Source: CAWBFD01 sp963788115 (GTDB lineage Bacteria > Actinomycetota > Thermoleophilia > Solirubrobacterales > 70-9). Taken from it: a DNA stretch of 64,000 nucleotides. The notes beneath the pieces were generated by a model. That model did not search any database. It had not been told where the DNA came from and saw only the letters and a program-made list of their open reading frames with translations. The position numbers and the translations under genes are program-made. The DNA lies in the NCBI GenBank assembly GCA_963788115.1, contig CAWBFD010000002.1, forward strand, positions 62,001-126,000. The letters run 5' to 3'. This document shows, piece after piece, positions 9,190 to 18,900 of the stretch. Numbering within the stretch: the stretch's first letter is position 1; each line of letters starts with the position of its first letter.

Positions 9190-12100
9190 GTGGAAAACGG
9201 CCAGACCCACAGCTTCGAAGGCGGCCGGGTCTGCCCGATGTGCGGTGAGGTGAGCGCGGAATCGTTCCGGTTCTGCGGCCACTGCGGCACTGCCTTCCCC
9301 GACACAAAGTCCTCCACCGAGGTGCGCAAGACGGTCACGATCGTCTTCTGCGACCTCGTGGGATCGACCTCGCTGGGCGAGGCGGTCGACTCCGAGGCGC
9401 TGCGGGAGATCATGGCGACCTACCTGGAGGAGATGCGCCAGGGGATCGAGGAGCATGGCGGCACGGTGGAGAAGTTCCTCGGCGACGGCGTGCTGGCCGT
9501 GTTCGGCGTCCCGCGCGTCCACGAGGACGATGCACTCAGGGCCGTGCGCGCGGGCGTCGCCATGAAGCATCGGCTGGCGGCTCTCAACCGGGAGCTCGAG
9601 GAGCGCTGGGGGGTGCGACTGGCGAACCGGACGGGCGTCAACACCGGCGAGCTGGTCGCGGGGGAGGCGGTCGCGGGCCACGGGCTTGTCATCGGAGACC
9701 CGGTCAACGTGGCGGCGCGACTCGAGCAGGCGGCGCCGACGAACGAGGTCCTGATCGGTGAGCGAACCTTCCAGCTCGTACGCGACCACGTGGACGTCGA
9801 GGCGGTCGAGCCGCTCGCGCTGAAGGGCAAGTCCGAGCCGGTCCAGGCCTATCGGCTCCTCACCGTCGACGAGGGCGAGGCGATGGTGCGTCATCACCAC
9901 CTACCGATGATCGGTCGCCAGGAGGAGCTGGCGCTGCTGCGGAGCGCGTTCGAGTCCGCCCGCCAGGGTCAGGCTCGCCTCGCCACGGTGGTCGGGCATG
10001 CCGGGATGGGCAAGTCCCGCCTCACCGAGGAGTTCGCGCAGTCGATCGCAGCCGATGCCCGGGTCCTGCGCGGCCGGTGCCTTCCCTACGGCAGAGGCAT
10101 CACGTTCTGGCCGCTGGTCGAGATCATTCGCGAGGCCGCCTCGATCGAGGAGAGCGATCCACCGGCCGTCGGGTTGGCAAAGCTCACTGACATCGCCGGC
10201 GATCCCGCCGTGAGCGAGCGGGTGGCGCCGATCGCCAGCCTCGGGGGAGCCGAGTTCTCGGTTGAGGAGATCCGCTGGGGGACGCGGAAGCTGTTCGAGG
10301 TCCTGGCTCGGGAGCGACCGCTCGTGGTCGTCTTCGATGACATCCACTGGGCGGAGCCCACCCTCGTTGACCTGATCCGAGACGTCGCCGACTCGGCCGC
10401 GGCGCCGGTGCTCGTGCTGTGCCTGGCCCGCCACGATCTGCTCGAGCTGCACCCCGACTGGCCGCAGGGCGCGGACGCGCCGCTGATCTCGCTCGAGCCG
10501 CTCTCGGAGGAGGACATGGCGCCGATCGTCGAGAACATCCTCGGCGGCGGCGAGTTGGGAGCGGAGGTGCGCGATCGGATCCTCGAGGCGGCGGCCGGCA
10601 ACCCCCTGTTCGTCGAGCAGATGGTGACGATGCTCGTCGACGAGGGAACGCTGCGCCTGGAGGACGGCTGCTGGCGGCCGACGATCCCCCTCTCGGAGAT
10701 CACCGTGCCGCCGACGATCCAGGCGCTGCTCACCGCGCGCGTCGAGCAGCTCGAGCGCGACGAGCGCGCCGTGATCGAGCCCTCGTCCGTTGCGGGCTTC
10801 CGCTTTGCGCAGCACGCGATCTCATCGCTCGTGGACGAGCCGCTCAGCTCGCACGTCGGCGCGCACCTCGGCTCCCTCACCACCAAGCAGCTCGTTCGCC
10901 CCGACCTGGAGGGGCCCTTCGGCGACGACGGCTACCGCTTCGAGCACGTCCTGATCCGGGATGCCACCTACGAGCGCCTGCTGAAGCGCACCCGGGCGAC
11001 CCTGCACGAGCGCTTCGTGGAGTGGGCGGACCGACTGAACCGCGAGCGCGGGCGCGAGGCCGAGTTTCAGGAGATCCTCGGGTATCACCTCGAGCAGGCG
11101 CACCGGTATCTGTCGGAGTTGGGACCGCTGGACGACCACGGGCGGGAGCTCGGTGTCCGGGCGGCGACCAGGCTGCGGGCGGCGGGCCGACGCGCGTTCG
11201 CCCGAGGCGACATGCCGGCGGCCGCCGGCCTCCTCCAGCGCGCCGCCGACCTGATGCCGGTCGGCGCGGCGGCGCGGCTGGAGCTGCTGCCGGAGCTCGG
11301 CGAGGCCCTCGTCGACACCGGGGAGTTCCTGGCGGCGGCCGCATTCCTGAAGGAGGCGATCGAGGGAGCGGACGCGATCGGGGACGCGCCGCTGCGGGCT
11401 CATGCGCAGGTGGTGGCCTGGCTCCTCGACGGGCAGGTGGCTGACCCTGGAAGCTGGGCCGAGCGGGCAGTGGCGGGAGCCGCGGAGGTGATCCCTGTGT
11501 TCGAGCAGGCGGGCGACGACGTCGGCCTGGCGGCCGCCTATCGGCTGCGCAGCATGGGCCCACGGCACGGCCTGCCGGTTCGGCGAGGTGGCCGCGGCGG
11601 CGGAGCGGGCGGCCCTGCACGCGCGACGCGCGGGGGACGAGCGGCAGCGGCGGTGGGCCCGGGCCCAGTACGCGATGGCCGTCGTCTGGGGTCCGACACC
11701 GGTCCCTGAGGCGATCGCACGCTGCGAGGAGATCCTCGAGCAGACGGCCGGCGACCGGCGCACCGAGGGCCTGGTGAGAAGCCTCCTCGGCCGCCTCGAG
11801 GCTATGCGCGGGGACTTCTCCCGAGCCCGAGCCCTCGCGCGCGAGGCCCGGGCGACCCTCGAGGACATGGGCAAGAGCGTCGTCACCGCCTCCACCTCAC
11901 TTGACTCCTGCGGCGTGGAGATGCTGGGAGGCGACCCCGCAGCGGCGGAGCGGGACCTGCGCCGCGACTATGAGGCGCTGGAGGAGATGAGCGAGAGGTA
12001 TCTGCTCTCGACCGTGGCCGCCGAGCTCGCGAATGTGCTCGTCGAACGGGGTGACGACGGCGAGGCCGAGCGCTACACCAAGGTCGCCGAGGAGCTCGCG

Positions 12101-12466
12101 GCGGACGACGATCTGACCAGCCAGGCGCTCTGGCGCTGGGTCCGCGCCCGCGTCCTGGCACGGCGGGGCGAGACCGAGGCTGCGGTCGCGCTCGCCAGGG
12201 ACGCAACGAACCTGCTGAGCGCGACGGACTCGCCCGTGGCGCAGGCCGATGCGATGCTGGCCCTGAGCGAGGTCGTCGGGACGGCCGGGGATGCCGCCGA
12301 GGGGCATGCGACCGCGGAAGCCGCGCTGCGGCTGTACGAGCGCAAGGGCGATCTGGTCTCCGCGGCGAAGGCGCGTAAGTACATCGGTTGGCTCTCCGAT
12401 GCGCCCGATGGTCCCGACCGAGATCGCCGCGAGATGCACGCGGCGGCGCAGCCGCGGCATACTTGA
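9190..12466 (+). pseudogene. Second zinc-ribbon / class III cyclase / AAA ATPase regulator, one frameshift
   Basis: Two frames join into a protein of about 1090 residues. A zinc ribbon (CPMC...CGHC, residues 15-33) precedes a class III cyclase domain with full catalytic signature: D55 (FCDLVGS), K95/D99 (KFLGDG), then GDPVNVAAR with D170, N173 and R177. Walker A is GHAGMGKS (269-276) and Walker B FDDIHW (382-387); the rest is helical, TPR-like. The frame breaks at GGGCCCACGG (11556-11565): dropping one C restores GHGTACRFGEVAAAAERAAL and runs to TGA at 12466. The gene is otherwise undamaged, so a sequencing indel or a very recent mutation is likely. Unlike the paralogue at 1874, this cyclase looks competent. 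Confidence 0.82.
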
Positions 12467-12471
12467 CGCCC

Positions 12472-12897
12472 ATGTACTCCACGATCGCCGTCGGAACCGA
12501 TGGGTCGGCGACGGCCCGCGAGGCCGTCGAGGCTGCGACCGAGCTCGCCCGGCGCTTCGATGCGAAGCTCGTGCTGGTCAGCGCGTTTCAGGACTCGGGC
12601 GGGGCACAGGATCGTCGCGACGCTCCCGAAGAGCTTCAGTGGGCCTTCAATCCAACGGCCCGGCTGAAGGAGATCCTCGCCAGGACCGAGGGCGAGGTGC
12701 GGCGCGGCGGAATCGAGTGCAGCACGCTCGCCGAGGGTGGGGATCCGGCGGACGTGGTGATCCGACTGGTGGAGGAGTGCGGCGCCGACGTGCTCGTGAT
12801 CGGGAACAAGGGCATGCGCAAGCGCGTGCTCGGCAGCGTGCCCAACACGATCACCCACAAGGCGCCCTGCTCGGTGCTGGTCGTGAAAACGACCTGA
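12472..12897 (+). CDS. Universal stress protein (UspA family)
   Basis: This 141-residue single-domain Usp starts at the ATG five bases after the preceding stop. It shows the family start MYSTIAVGTDGSATAREAV and the ATP-binding signature GNKGMRKRVLGSVPNTI (the G-x2-G-x9-G-S/T pattern), then the closing strand SVLVV. It probably binds ATP. Its stop overlaps the ATG of the next gene (TGATG), so it is likely co-translated with the sulfite-oxidase-family enzyme. Confidence 0.88.
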   Translation: MYSTIAVGTDGSATAREAVEAATELARRFDAKLVLVSAFQDSGGAQDRRDAPEELQWAFNPTARLKEILARTEGEVRRGGIECSTLAEGGDPADVVIRLVEECGADVLVIGNKGMRKRVLGSVPNTITHKAPCSVLVVKTT

Positions 12898-14000
12898 TGG
12901 GGGCTCACAGAGCCCCGCGGACGGACGCCCCGGCGGGCACCTCCAGCGACGACATCACGCCGGACGAGCTCCGGCTGGCGGCCCGCAACCATGGGATGCC
13001 GCTGGAGGCGATGCGCTACCCGGTGACGCCGGTCGGCCTGCATTACGTGCTCGTCCACTACGACATCCCGGCGGTTGATCCCCAGAGCTGGCGCCTCGAG
13101 ATCGGCGGGAGCGTGGAGCGGCCGCTGTCGCTGTCACTCGAGGAGCTCCGGGCCCTCCCGGCGTCCACGCGGACGATCACGATCGAGTGCGCCGGCAACG
13201 GCCGGGCGCTCCTCGAGCCCCGGCCACTGAGCCAGCCGTGGCTGACCGAGGCGATCGGCACAGCGCAGTGGACCGGGGTGCCCCTCGCCGCCCTGCTCGA
13301 ACGGGCGGGTCTCCGCGACGACGTCCTCGAGATCCTCTTCACCGGTCTCGACCGAGGGGTCGAGGGCGGCGTCGAGCAGCTCTTCGAGCGCAGCCTGCCG
13401 CGGGCCGAGGCGCTGGGAGCAGACGCGCTGCTGGCCTATGAGGTCAACGGTTTCCCGCTCCCTCCCCAGCACGGATTCCCGCTCCGCCTGGTCGTGCCCG
13501 GCTGGTACGGAATGGCGCATGTCAAGTGGCTCGGCTCGATCACCGCGCTGAGCGAGCCGTTCGACGGCTACCAGCAGAAGGTCGGCTACCGGCTGTATGA
13601 CCGCGAGGACGACGAGGGCAGGGCGCTCACGCGGATGGCGCCGCGCTCGCTCACGATCCCGCCCGGGATCCCCGACTTCTTCACCCGCCGGCGCTTCGTC
13701 GAGGCGGGTCCGTGCCGGCTCGAGGGCCGCGCGTGGTCAGGCTGGGGGCGGATCGAACGGGTCGAGGTCAGCGTCGATGCCGGAGCCAGCTGGAATGACG
13801 CGCATCTCGACGAGCAGCCCGATGAGAGCGCCTGGCGCGGCTGGCACTACGGGTGGGACGCGTCGGTCCCGGGCTCGTACGTGATCTCGTCCAGGGCCAC
13901 CGACTCAGCCGGGAACCAGCAGCCGCTCGAGGCGCCGTGGAATCTCAAGGGCTACGCGAACAACGAGGTCGAGCGTGTCCCGGTGACCGTTCACGGGTAG
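12897..14000 (+). CDS. Sulfite oxidase-family molybdopterin oxidoreductase
   Basis: This 367-residue protein starts at an ATG overlapping the usp stop by one base. It has the oxidoreductase molybdopterin fold: NHGMPLEAMRYPVTP near the N-terminus, the IECAGNGR motif whose Cys ligates molybdenum (residue about 100), WTGVPLAALLERAGL, and GYDREDDEGR-like segments. A C-terminal Mo-co dimerisation domain follows (ARGWSGWGRIERVEVSVDAG-type strand pattern). There is no signal peptide or heme domain, so it resembles cytoplasmic plant-type or SoxC/YuiH-like enzymes. The substrate is unknown; sulfite is the family default. Its tail overlaps the convergent DUF899 gene by 10 bases. Confidence 0.85.
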   Translation: MGAHRAPRTDAPAGTSSDDITPDELRLAARNHGMPLEAMRYPVTPVGLHYVLVHYDIPAVDPQSWRLEIGGSVERPLSLSLEELRALPASTRTITIECAGNGRALLEPRPLSQPWLTEAIGTAQWTGVPLAALLERAGLRDDVLEILFTGLDRGVEGGVEQLFERSLPRAEALGADALLAYEVNGFPLPPQHGFPLRLVVPGWYGMAHVKWLGSITALSEPFDGYQQKVGYRLYDREDDEGRALTRMAPRSLTIPPGIPDFFTRRRFVEAGPCRLEGRAWSGWGRIERVEVSVDAGASWNDAHLDEQPDESAWRGWHYGWDASVPGSYVISSRATDSAGNQQPLEAPWNLKGYANNEVERVPVTVHG

Positions 14001-14719
14001 CTCAGCTCCTCGTCCCAATCGGGGCGTCCCTCAGGGGTGAGGTCGAACAGGTTCCACACCGGCTCCAGCGTGCCGACGTGCCGCGGGTCCTGTCCGTCAT
14101 CGGCCGGCGCGTACAAGAGCTCCGAGCCCCAGAAGTGGCGGATCGCGTCGCCGTCGCGGTGGAACACGTTCAGCATCGGCCGCTGGTGCCCCTCGGCGGT
14201 CTCGCCGAGGTAGTCGCGGTTGTAGGTGTTGGCGCTCGACGACAGCAGTCGCAGCCGCCGCCAGCCGCGCTCCTCCCCGAAGGTGAGGACGCGCTCCAGC
14301 GGCGCCTTCGCCACCACTGCGAGATTCATGTGCTGAGTCGCGTGCTCCGCGGCGCCGTCAAGCTGATCGAGCAGCGCCGTGCACGACGGACACGGGCCCT
14401 CCTCGAGCGGGAGCAGAGCCGTCGCGCCCGCCGCCGGGCCCCGCCGCTGGTCGGCGGGATCGCGCGGGAACATGAAGCTGTAGATGGCGAGCGAGTCCTT
14501 GCCCGGCGCGAACAGCTCCGAGAGCCTCATGTCGGTCGCGGCCCCGTCCGCTCCCAGACCCCGGAAGACGTAGTCCTGCGGGATCTCGCCGCCGGGCGGC
14601 AGCTCCCGCCTGGCGGCGGCGACCGCCTCCATCGCGCGGCGCAGCTCGATCTCGTGCTCCAACAGCCGGTCGCGGGCCGCCCGGTACTCCGCTGATTCTC
14701 CTGGGAACGCGACGCTCAT
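13991..14719 (-). CDS. DUF899 family thioredoxin-like protein
   Basis: A 242-residue protein. The ATG at 14719 follows AGAGAGGAAT, a good RBS. Family features are ELPPGGE near the N-terminus, SELFAPGKDSLAIYSFMFP, and a CPSC (CxxC) pair in EGPCPSCTALLDQLDG at the thioredoxin active-site position, then NTYNRDY, ISVFHRDGD-like and FWGSELLY segments. DUF899 proteins have a thioredoxin fold and unknown substrates; a dithiol redox role is inferred from the CxxC. Confidence 0.85.
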   Translation of the reverse strand: MSVAFPGESAEYRAARDRLLEHEIELRRAMEAVAAARRELPPGGEIPQDYVFRGLGADGAATDMRLSELFAPGKDSLAIYSFMFPRDPADQRRGPAAGATALLPLEEGPCPSCTALLDQLDGAAEHATQHMNLAVVAKAPLERVLTFGEERGWRRLRLLSSSANTYNRDYLGETAEGHQRPMLNVFHRDGDAIRHFWGSELLYAPADDGQDPRHVGTLEPVWNLFDLTPEGRPDWDEELSYP

Positions 14720-14869
14720 GATTCCTCTCTGTAGGGACGCAGACGGCCGGAAGAACTCATCGCAAGCTGACGCAATCGCAAATATCAACGAGCGTTGAGG
14801 CCGACACGGCCATGGGGACGGCGGGGTGCACTCACCCCGGTCCCGCGACCGCGATTAGCATCCACAGCC

Positions 14870-15764
14870 GTGGCGAGCGACGGCGATCGTGGCATCGCGG
14901 GCTTCGACTACGGCCACATCGACGTCGGACCGGCCCGCTATCGCGCCGGCGTCGCGGGAGCCGGACCGCCCGTCCTGCTGCTCCACGGCTTCCCCCAGAA
15001 TCACTACTGCTGGCACGCGGTCGCGCCGTCGCTTGCGGAGAACCGGACGGTCGTCGTCTGCGACCTGCGGGGCTACGGCGACAGCCGGGCGCCAGCCGGG
15101 GGTCCCCATGGCGAAGGGTTCAGCAAGCGCGAGATGGCCGTCGATCTGGTCGGCGTGATGGGGGAGCTGGGCTTCACGCGCTTCGCCGTGGTCGGCCACG
15201 ATCGCGGTGGCCGGGTGGCCTACCGGATGGCGCTGGATCATCCCGACGCCGTCGAGCGACTCGGCGTGCTCAACATCGTCCCGACCGTCGAGCAGTTCGA
15301 GCGGATGGCAGGCGGGACGTCACTCGACTACTACCCCTGGTTCCTGTTGGCCCAGCCGCCACCGTTCCCCGAGCGCCTGGTCGCGGCCAGCGCCGAGTAC
15401 TTCCTCCGCCACGTCCTCGAGTCCGTGGTCCGCCACCCCAGGCGCCGTCCCCCCTGAGCCCTATCTGCGCACGTTCACGCCCGATGTCATCGCCGCGGTC
15501 TGCGCCGACTACCGCGCGGCCTTCCACATCGACCGTCCGATGGACGCCGCGGACCGCGAGGCCGGTCGGCGGATCGGCTGCCCGGTGCTTGTCCACTGGG
15601 GAACCGGCGAGGGAGCGATGGCGGACGGCCCCCTGACCGTGTGGCGCCGCTGGGCGGAACACGTCGACGGCGGCCCCCTGCCCTCCGGGCACTTCATCCC
15701 GGAGGAGGCCCCGGCCGAGCTCACCGCCTCGCTCCGGGCGTTCCTTCCCGGCGCGGACGTCTAG
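14870..15764 (+). pseudogene. Haloacetate dehalogenase-like alpha/beta hydrolase, one frameshift
   Basis: The GTG at 14870 opens an alpha/beta hydrolase. HGFPQNHYCWHAV carries the oxyanion region, and VVGHDRGGRVAYRM places Asp111 as nucleophile, as in fluoroacetate/haloacetate dehalogenases. The frame fails near 15421-15432: one extra base in TCCGTGGTCC, if removed, restores SWSATPGAVPPEPYLRTFTP and continues to the TAG at 15764, including the catalytic His region GHFIPEEAP. With that correction it would be about 297 residues with all catalytic elements. The last 4 bases overlap the convergent GSDH gene through a shared CTAG. Confidence 0.78.
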
Positions 15765-18373
15765 CGTCGCCTCACCCGCTCACAGCTGCGGGCAACGTCG
15801 TCCCGGCCACCACCCCGGAGAACCGTGTCGACCCCCGCTCCGCATCGCACCTCGTCCCTGCCCGCGTCCCCGCGCAGGACGTCGTCGCCCCGGCCACCAC
15901 GCAGCGTGTCGGCGCCCCCGCCGCCCACCAGGCAATCGCCGCCGGCCAGCCCGGCCGCCGCGTCCTCTCCGCCCAGGCCCATGATCGCGTCGGCGCTCGC
16001 CGTGCCGTTCAGCGTCTCCCCGGCCTCGGTCCCCACCACCATGTTCGGCGACGCGAGGCCGCAGGACCCGGGCAGCCGGCGATAGGTCGCGGTGTAGGCG
16101 GTAGGGCTGGCCGGGGCGATGATGTCGTGGGCGCCGGCGCCGCGGTCGGACCAGGCCATGAGCCACCAGCGAGCCTGGCCGCGCGCGACGAGTGGCGGCG
16201 CTGCGATCGAGTTGTGGGAACCCACGATCACGGTTCGGGTGAGCGGGCTGGCAGCGGTGGCGTCGTTGAAGGTCAGGGCGATGCCGTCGAGCGGCGCGGC
16301 GCCCAGGGTCAGCTCCACGGTCTCCGGGTCGAGTGGCAGCGTTGCGGTGTCCTCGAGGCCGCCGCTGTCGGTGGCGGTCACGCTCAGCTCGAGGTGGGAC
16401 GGGTACTCGTGGTCGGGCGCCCCGAAGGAGCCGCCGTCGACCCCCGGGAAGTCCTGAAGCGGATGCGAGTGACAGTTCGAGGGGCAGTGCTCGAGCGTCA
16501 GCGCCCAGTCGAGTGACGATGCCGGCAGCTCGCCGTCCTGGTCGTCGACGGCATGGCCGCCGAAGGCGATCGCCTCCCCCACGCGCCAGCTGATCGACGG
16601 CTCGGGAGCATCGATGCTGACCACCGGCGGGGTGTTGCCGGCGGTGATCGTGATCGGGTCCGAGGTGTCGCTCTCCTCGTCGGGGTCGGTGACCCTGAGG
16701 CGCACCTGGTAGGTCCCGGCGTCGTAGGTGAAGCTTGGCTGGGGGTCGGTGGAGTCGTCGAACTGGCCGTCGCCGTCGAGGTCCCAGGCGTAGTCGAGGC
16801 TGTCGCCGGGGTCGGGGTCCGAGGACCCGGTGCCGTCGAAGTCGACCTCGAGCGGGGCGGTGCCGCTGGTGCGGCTCGCCGTGGCCACGGCCGTCGGGGC
16901 CTGGTTCTCGGACGCATAGGTGATCCGGCGAATGGTGCCGCCGTTGAAGTCGACGTAGAAGAGGTCACCGCCGGGACCGATCTGAAGGTCGACCGGGTTG
17001 GCCGCGCCATCGACCAGGGTGAGGATCTGGCCGGGATCCGGGTCCCCGCCCGGGCCCGCCAGCATCGCCCAGATGCAGCGGCGGGTGTGGTCGCTGAAGA
17101 AGAGCGCCCCGTCGTACTCGGCGGGGTAGATCCCGCCTTCGTAGAAGGCGAGGCCGCTGATCGCCGAGCCGCCGCTCGGGCAACCCTCGCCCGGGACCAC
17201 CTGGCTCGAGTGCGAATAGGCGTAGTACGGGGCGCTGACCGCGCCGGCCCCGGCGGCGTAGAGGTTCTCGCAGAGGCTCAGGTTGAGGCCGTCGTAGCCG
17301 CCCTGGCGGGGCATCCCCTCGTAGCACGGCCAGCCGAAGTTCTCGACCGGGGTACCCGCGGGGTTGGGCAACCGGTTGATCTCCTCCCAGGTGGTCCAGC
17401 CCACGTCGCCGATCCACACCTCGCCGGTCCCGGGCCGGATCGTGAACCGGAACGGGTTGCGGAAGCCGTGGGCGACGATCCGCTGGGCGTTCGGGTCGCC
17501 GCTCCCCGGGTTTCCGGGGAACGGACCCCCGGTGTCCGGGTCGAGGCGGAGAAGGCTGCCATCCAGGCTCGTGGGGTCGGCGGCGGACCTCAGGTCCTGG
17601 CTGCGGAGGGCGCCGCCCTCGGCGCTCGGCGCAGTCTGGCTCCCGCCGGCGCCCGTGGGTGGGTCGCCGCACGGGTTGAGCGGGCTCCCGTCCTGGCCGT
17701 AGTCGGCGAAGTTGAAGCTGGCGCCGTCGCCGGCGGTGACGTAGAGCGCGCCGTCGGGGCCGAACCCGAGGCTCCCAACCGAATGGCTCGGATACTGCTG
17801 GCACCAGCCGCCCTCGAGCAGCACCTGCTCGGCGCCCGTCATCACATCGCCGTCCGCTTCGAGGCGCGACAGCCTGCCGTTGACCACGCAGCCGTCGCCG
17901 ACCGCCCCGGGCGGCGTGGGACAGCCGTCCTCGGTCTGGCCGGGGTTGCCCCAGCGCGGGAAGTCGCCCGGCACCGCCGGATCGAAGTCGTGCGTGTAGA
18001 GGACGTAGACGTAGGGCTCGGCCGGGAAGCCGGGGTCGAGCGCCATCCCCAAGAGGCCCCGGTCCCAGAAGTTGTGGACCTGGGTGCGCAGGTCGGCGAA
18101 CACCGTCGCGGTCGGGTCGCCGAGGCCGCTGAACACCTTGATCAGGCCGCTCTTCTCGGCCACGAACACGCGGCCGTCGGAGGAGAACCGAACCGCGGAC
18201 GGCTGAGTCAGGCCCTGGAAGACGACCTCCTCGTCAAAGCGCTCTGGGAGCACCTGCGCACGCGCCGCTCCCGGGGCGAAAAGCATGACGAGGGCGGCCG
18301 CGAGCGCGACCGCCGCCACCGCTCCCACCCGGACGCCTGGAATGTTGCTGCGCGTCTCCGCCACCGATCCCAC
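15761..18373 (-). CDS. Secreted GSDH-type sugar dehydrogenase with PKD and RTX repeats
   Basis: About 870 residues from the GTG at 18373 (GTG at 18364 also possible). A signal peptide ends near GAARA. A glucose/sorbosone dehydrogenase beta-propeller (residues about 45-490) shows FSSDGRVFVAEKSG, RGLLGMALDPGFP, HSVGSLGFGPDGALYV, AHGFRNPFR and a PYYAYSHS segment. A PKD domain follows (about 500-580, GTAPLEVDFDGTGSSDPD), then further beta domains, and at the C-terminus RTX-like calcium repeats (GGDCLVGGGGADTLRGGRGDDVLRG). PQQ use is typical of the family but not provable here. The PKD plus RTX tail implies extracellular, calcium-bound placement. Confidence 0.85.
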   Translation of the reverse strand: MGSVAETRSNIPGVRVGAVAAVALAAALVMLFAPGAARAQVLPERFDEEVVFQGLTQPSAVRFSSDGRVFVAEKSGLIKVFSGLGDPTATVFADLRTQVHNFWDRGLLGMALDPGFPAEPYVYVLYTHDFDPAVPGDFPRWGNPGQTEDGCPTPPGAVGDGCVVNGRLSRLEADGDVMTGAEQVLLEGGWCQQYPSHSVGSLGFGPDGALYVTAGDGASFNFADYGQDGSPLNPCGDPPTGAGGSQTAPSAEGGALRSQDLRSAADPTSLDGSLLRLDPDTGGPFPGNPGSGDPNAQRIVAHGFRNPFRFTIRPGTGEVWIGDVGWTTWEEINRLPNPAGTPVENFGWPCYEGMPRQGGYDGLNLSLCENLYAAGAGAVSAPYYAYSHSSQVVPGEGCPSGGSAISGLAFYEGGIYPAEYDGALFFSDHTRRCIWAMLAGPGGDPDPGQILTLVDGAANPVDLQIGPGGDLFYVDFNGGTIRRITYASENQAPTAVATASRTSGTAPLEVDFDGTGSSDPDPGDSLDYAWDLDGDGQFDDSTDPQPSFTYDAGTYQVRLRVTDPDEESDTSDPITITAGNTPPVVSIDAPEPSISWRVGEAIAFGGHAVDDQDGELPASSLDWALTLEHCPSNCHSHPLQDFPGVDGGSFGAPDHEYPSHLELSVTATDSGGLEDTATLPLDPETVELTLGAAPLDGIALTFNDATAASPLTRTVIVGSHNSIAAPPLVARGQARWWLMAWSDRGAGAHDIIAPASPTAYTATYRRLPGSCGLASPNMVVGTEAGETLNGTASADAIMGLGGEDAAAGLAGGDCLVGGGGADTLRGGRGDDVLRGDAGRDEVRCGAGVDTVLRGGGRDDVARSCERVRRR

Positions 18374-18490
18374 CGCCGCCCGCTCGATTGCCGGCGCCGC
18401 GGGCGTAAGCCTAACGCCAGGCCGGGCCGCGGGCCTCGATGGCGCACCCGGCGGCGAAGCCGTCCGGGCCGAGCGGTTCAATGGCTGGGC

Positions 18491-18691
18491 ATGCCACAGA
18501 CGGTCGAGGCCGAGCTGGCTCGAGCAACCGCCGAGCTCAGGGTGCACATGGCGAGCTGGGACTACGCGTTCGCGATGGCCGCGGGCTGCGATGGCGGACA
18601 CAACCATCCCGCCCATCGAGAGGCCCGCGCTCGCGCCGAGCGGCTGGCGGAGCGCTGCCGTGACCTGCGAGCCCGGCTGGCCGAGCAGTAG
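18491..18691 (+). CDS. Small helical hypothetical protein
   Basis: A 66-residue protein, divergent from the GSDH gene. It is amphipathic and helical: MPQTVEAELARATAELRVHM, a middle GCDGGHNHPAHREA segment, then a charged RARAERLAERCRDLRARLAEQ helix. The GGHNHPAH histidines could bind metal, but this is speculation. No RBS is obvious. Codon use matches its neighbours. No family is recognised. Confidence 0.5.
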   Translation: MPQTVEAELARATAELRVHMASWDYAFAMAAGCDGGHNHPAHREARARAERLAERCRDLRARLAEQ

Positions 18692-18900
18692 AGACGTGCC
18701 CGTGCCACGTTAGCGCCGCCGAAACGCGGGTACCTTTCGAGATGGCCAGCGAGGGCGTTGGGCTGCGCGCTCGCAGGATGGCATCGAGGGCCTACCCCGG
18801 CCGCGCCCCCGAGCTCCCGCCGCGCCGTCAGAGCAGGGAACCCGTCGGCGACGTCGCCGACGCACCTGCGAGAGCGATTCCAACCCGAGGAGGAGTGGAT

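Noticed and set aside
16553..18490. Long plus-strand open frame leading into the small gene at 18491
   Set aside because: It is opposite the GSDH gene and has no domain features. Only the last 66 codons, beyond the GSDH start, look real.
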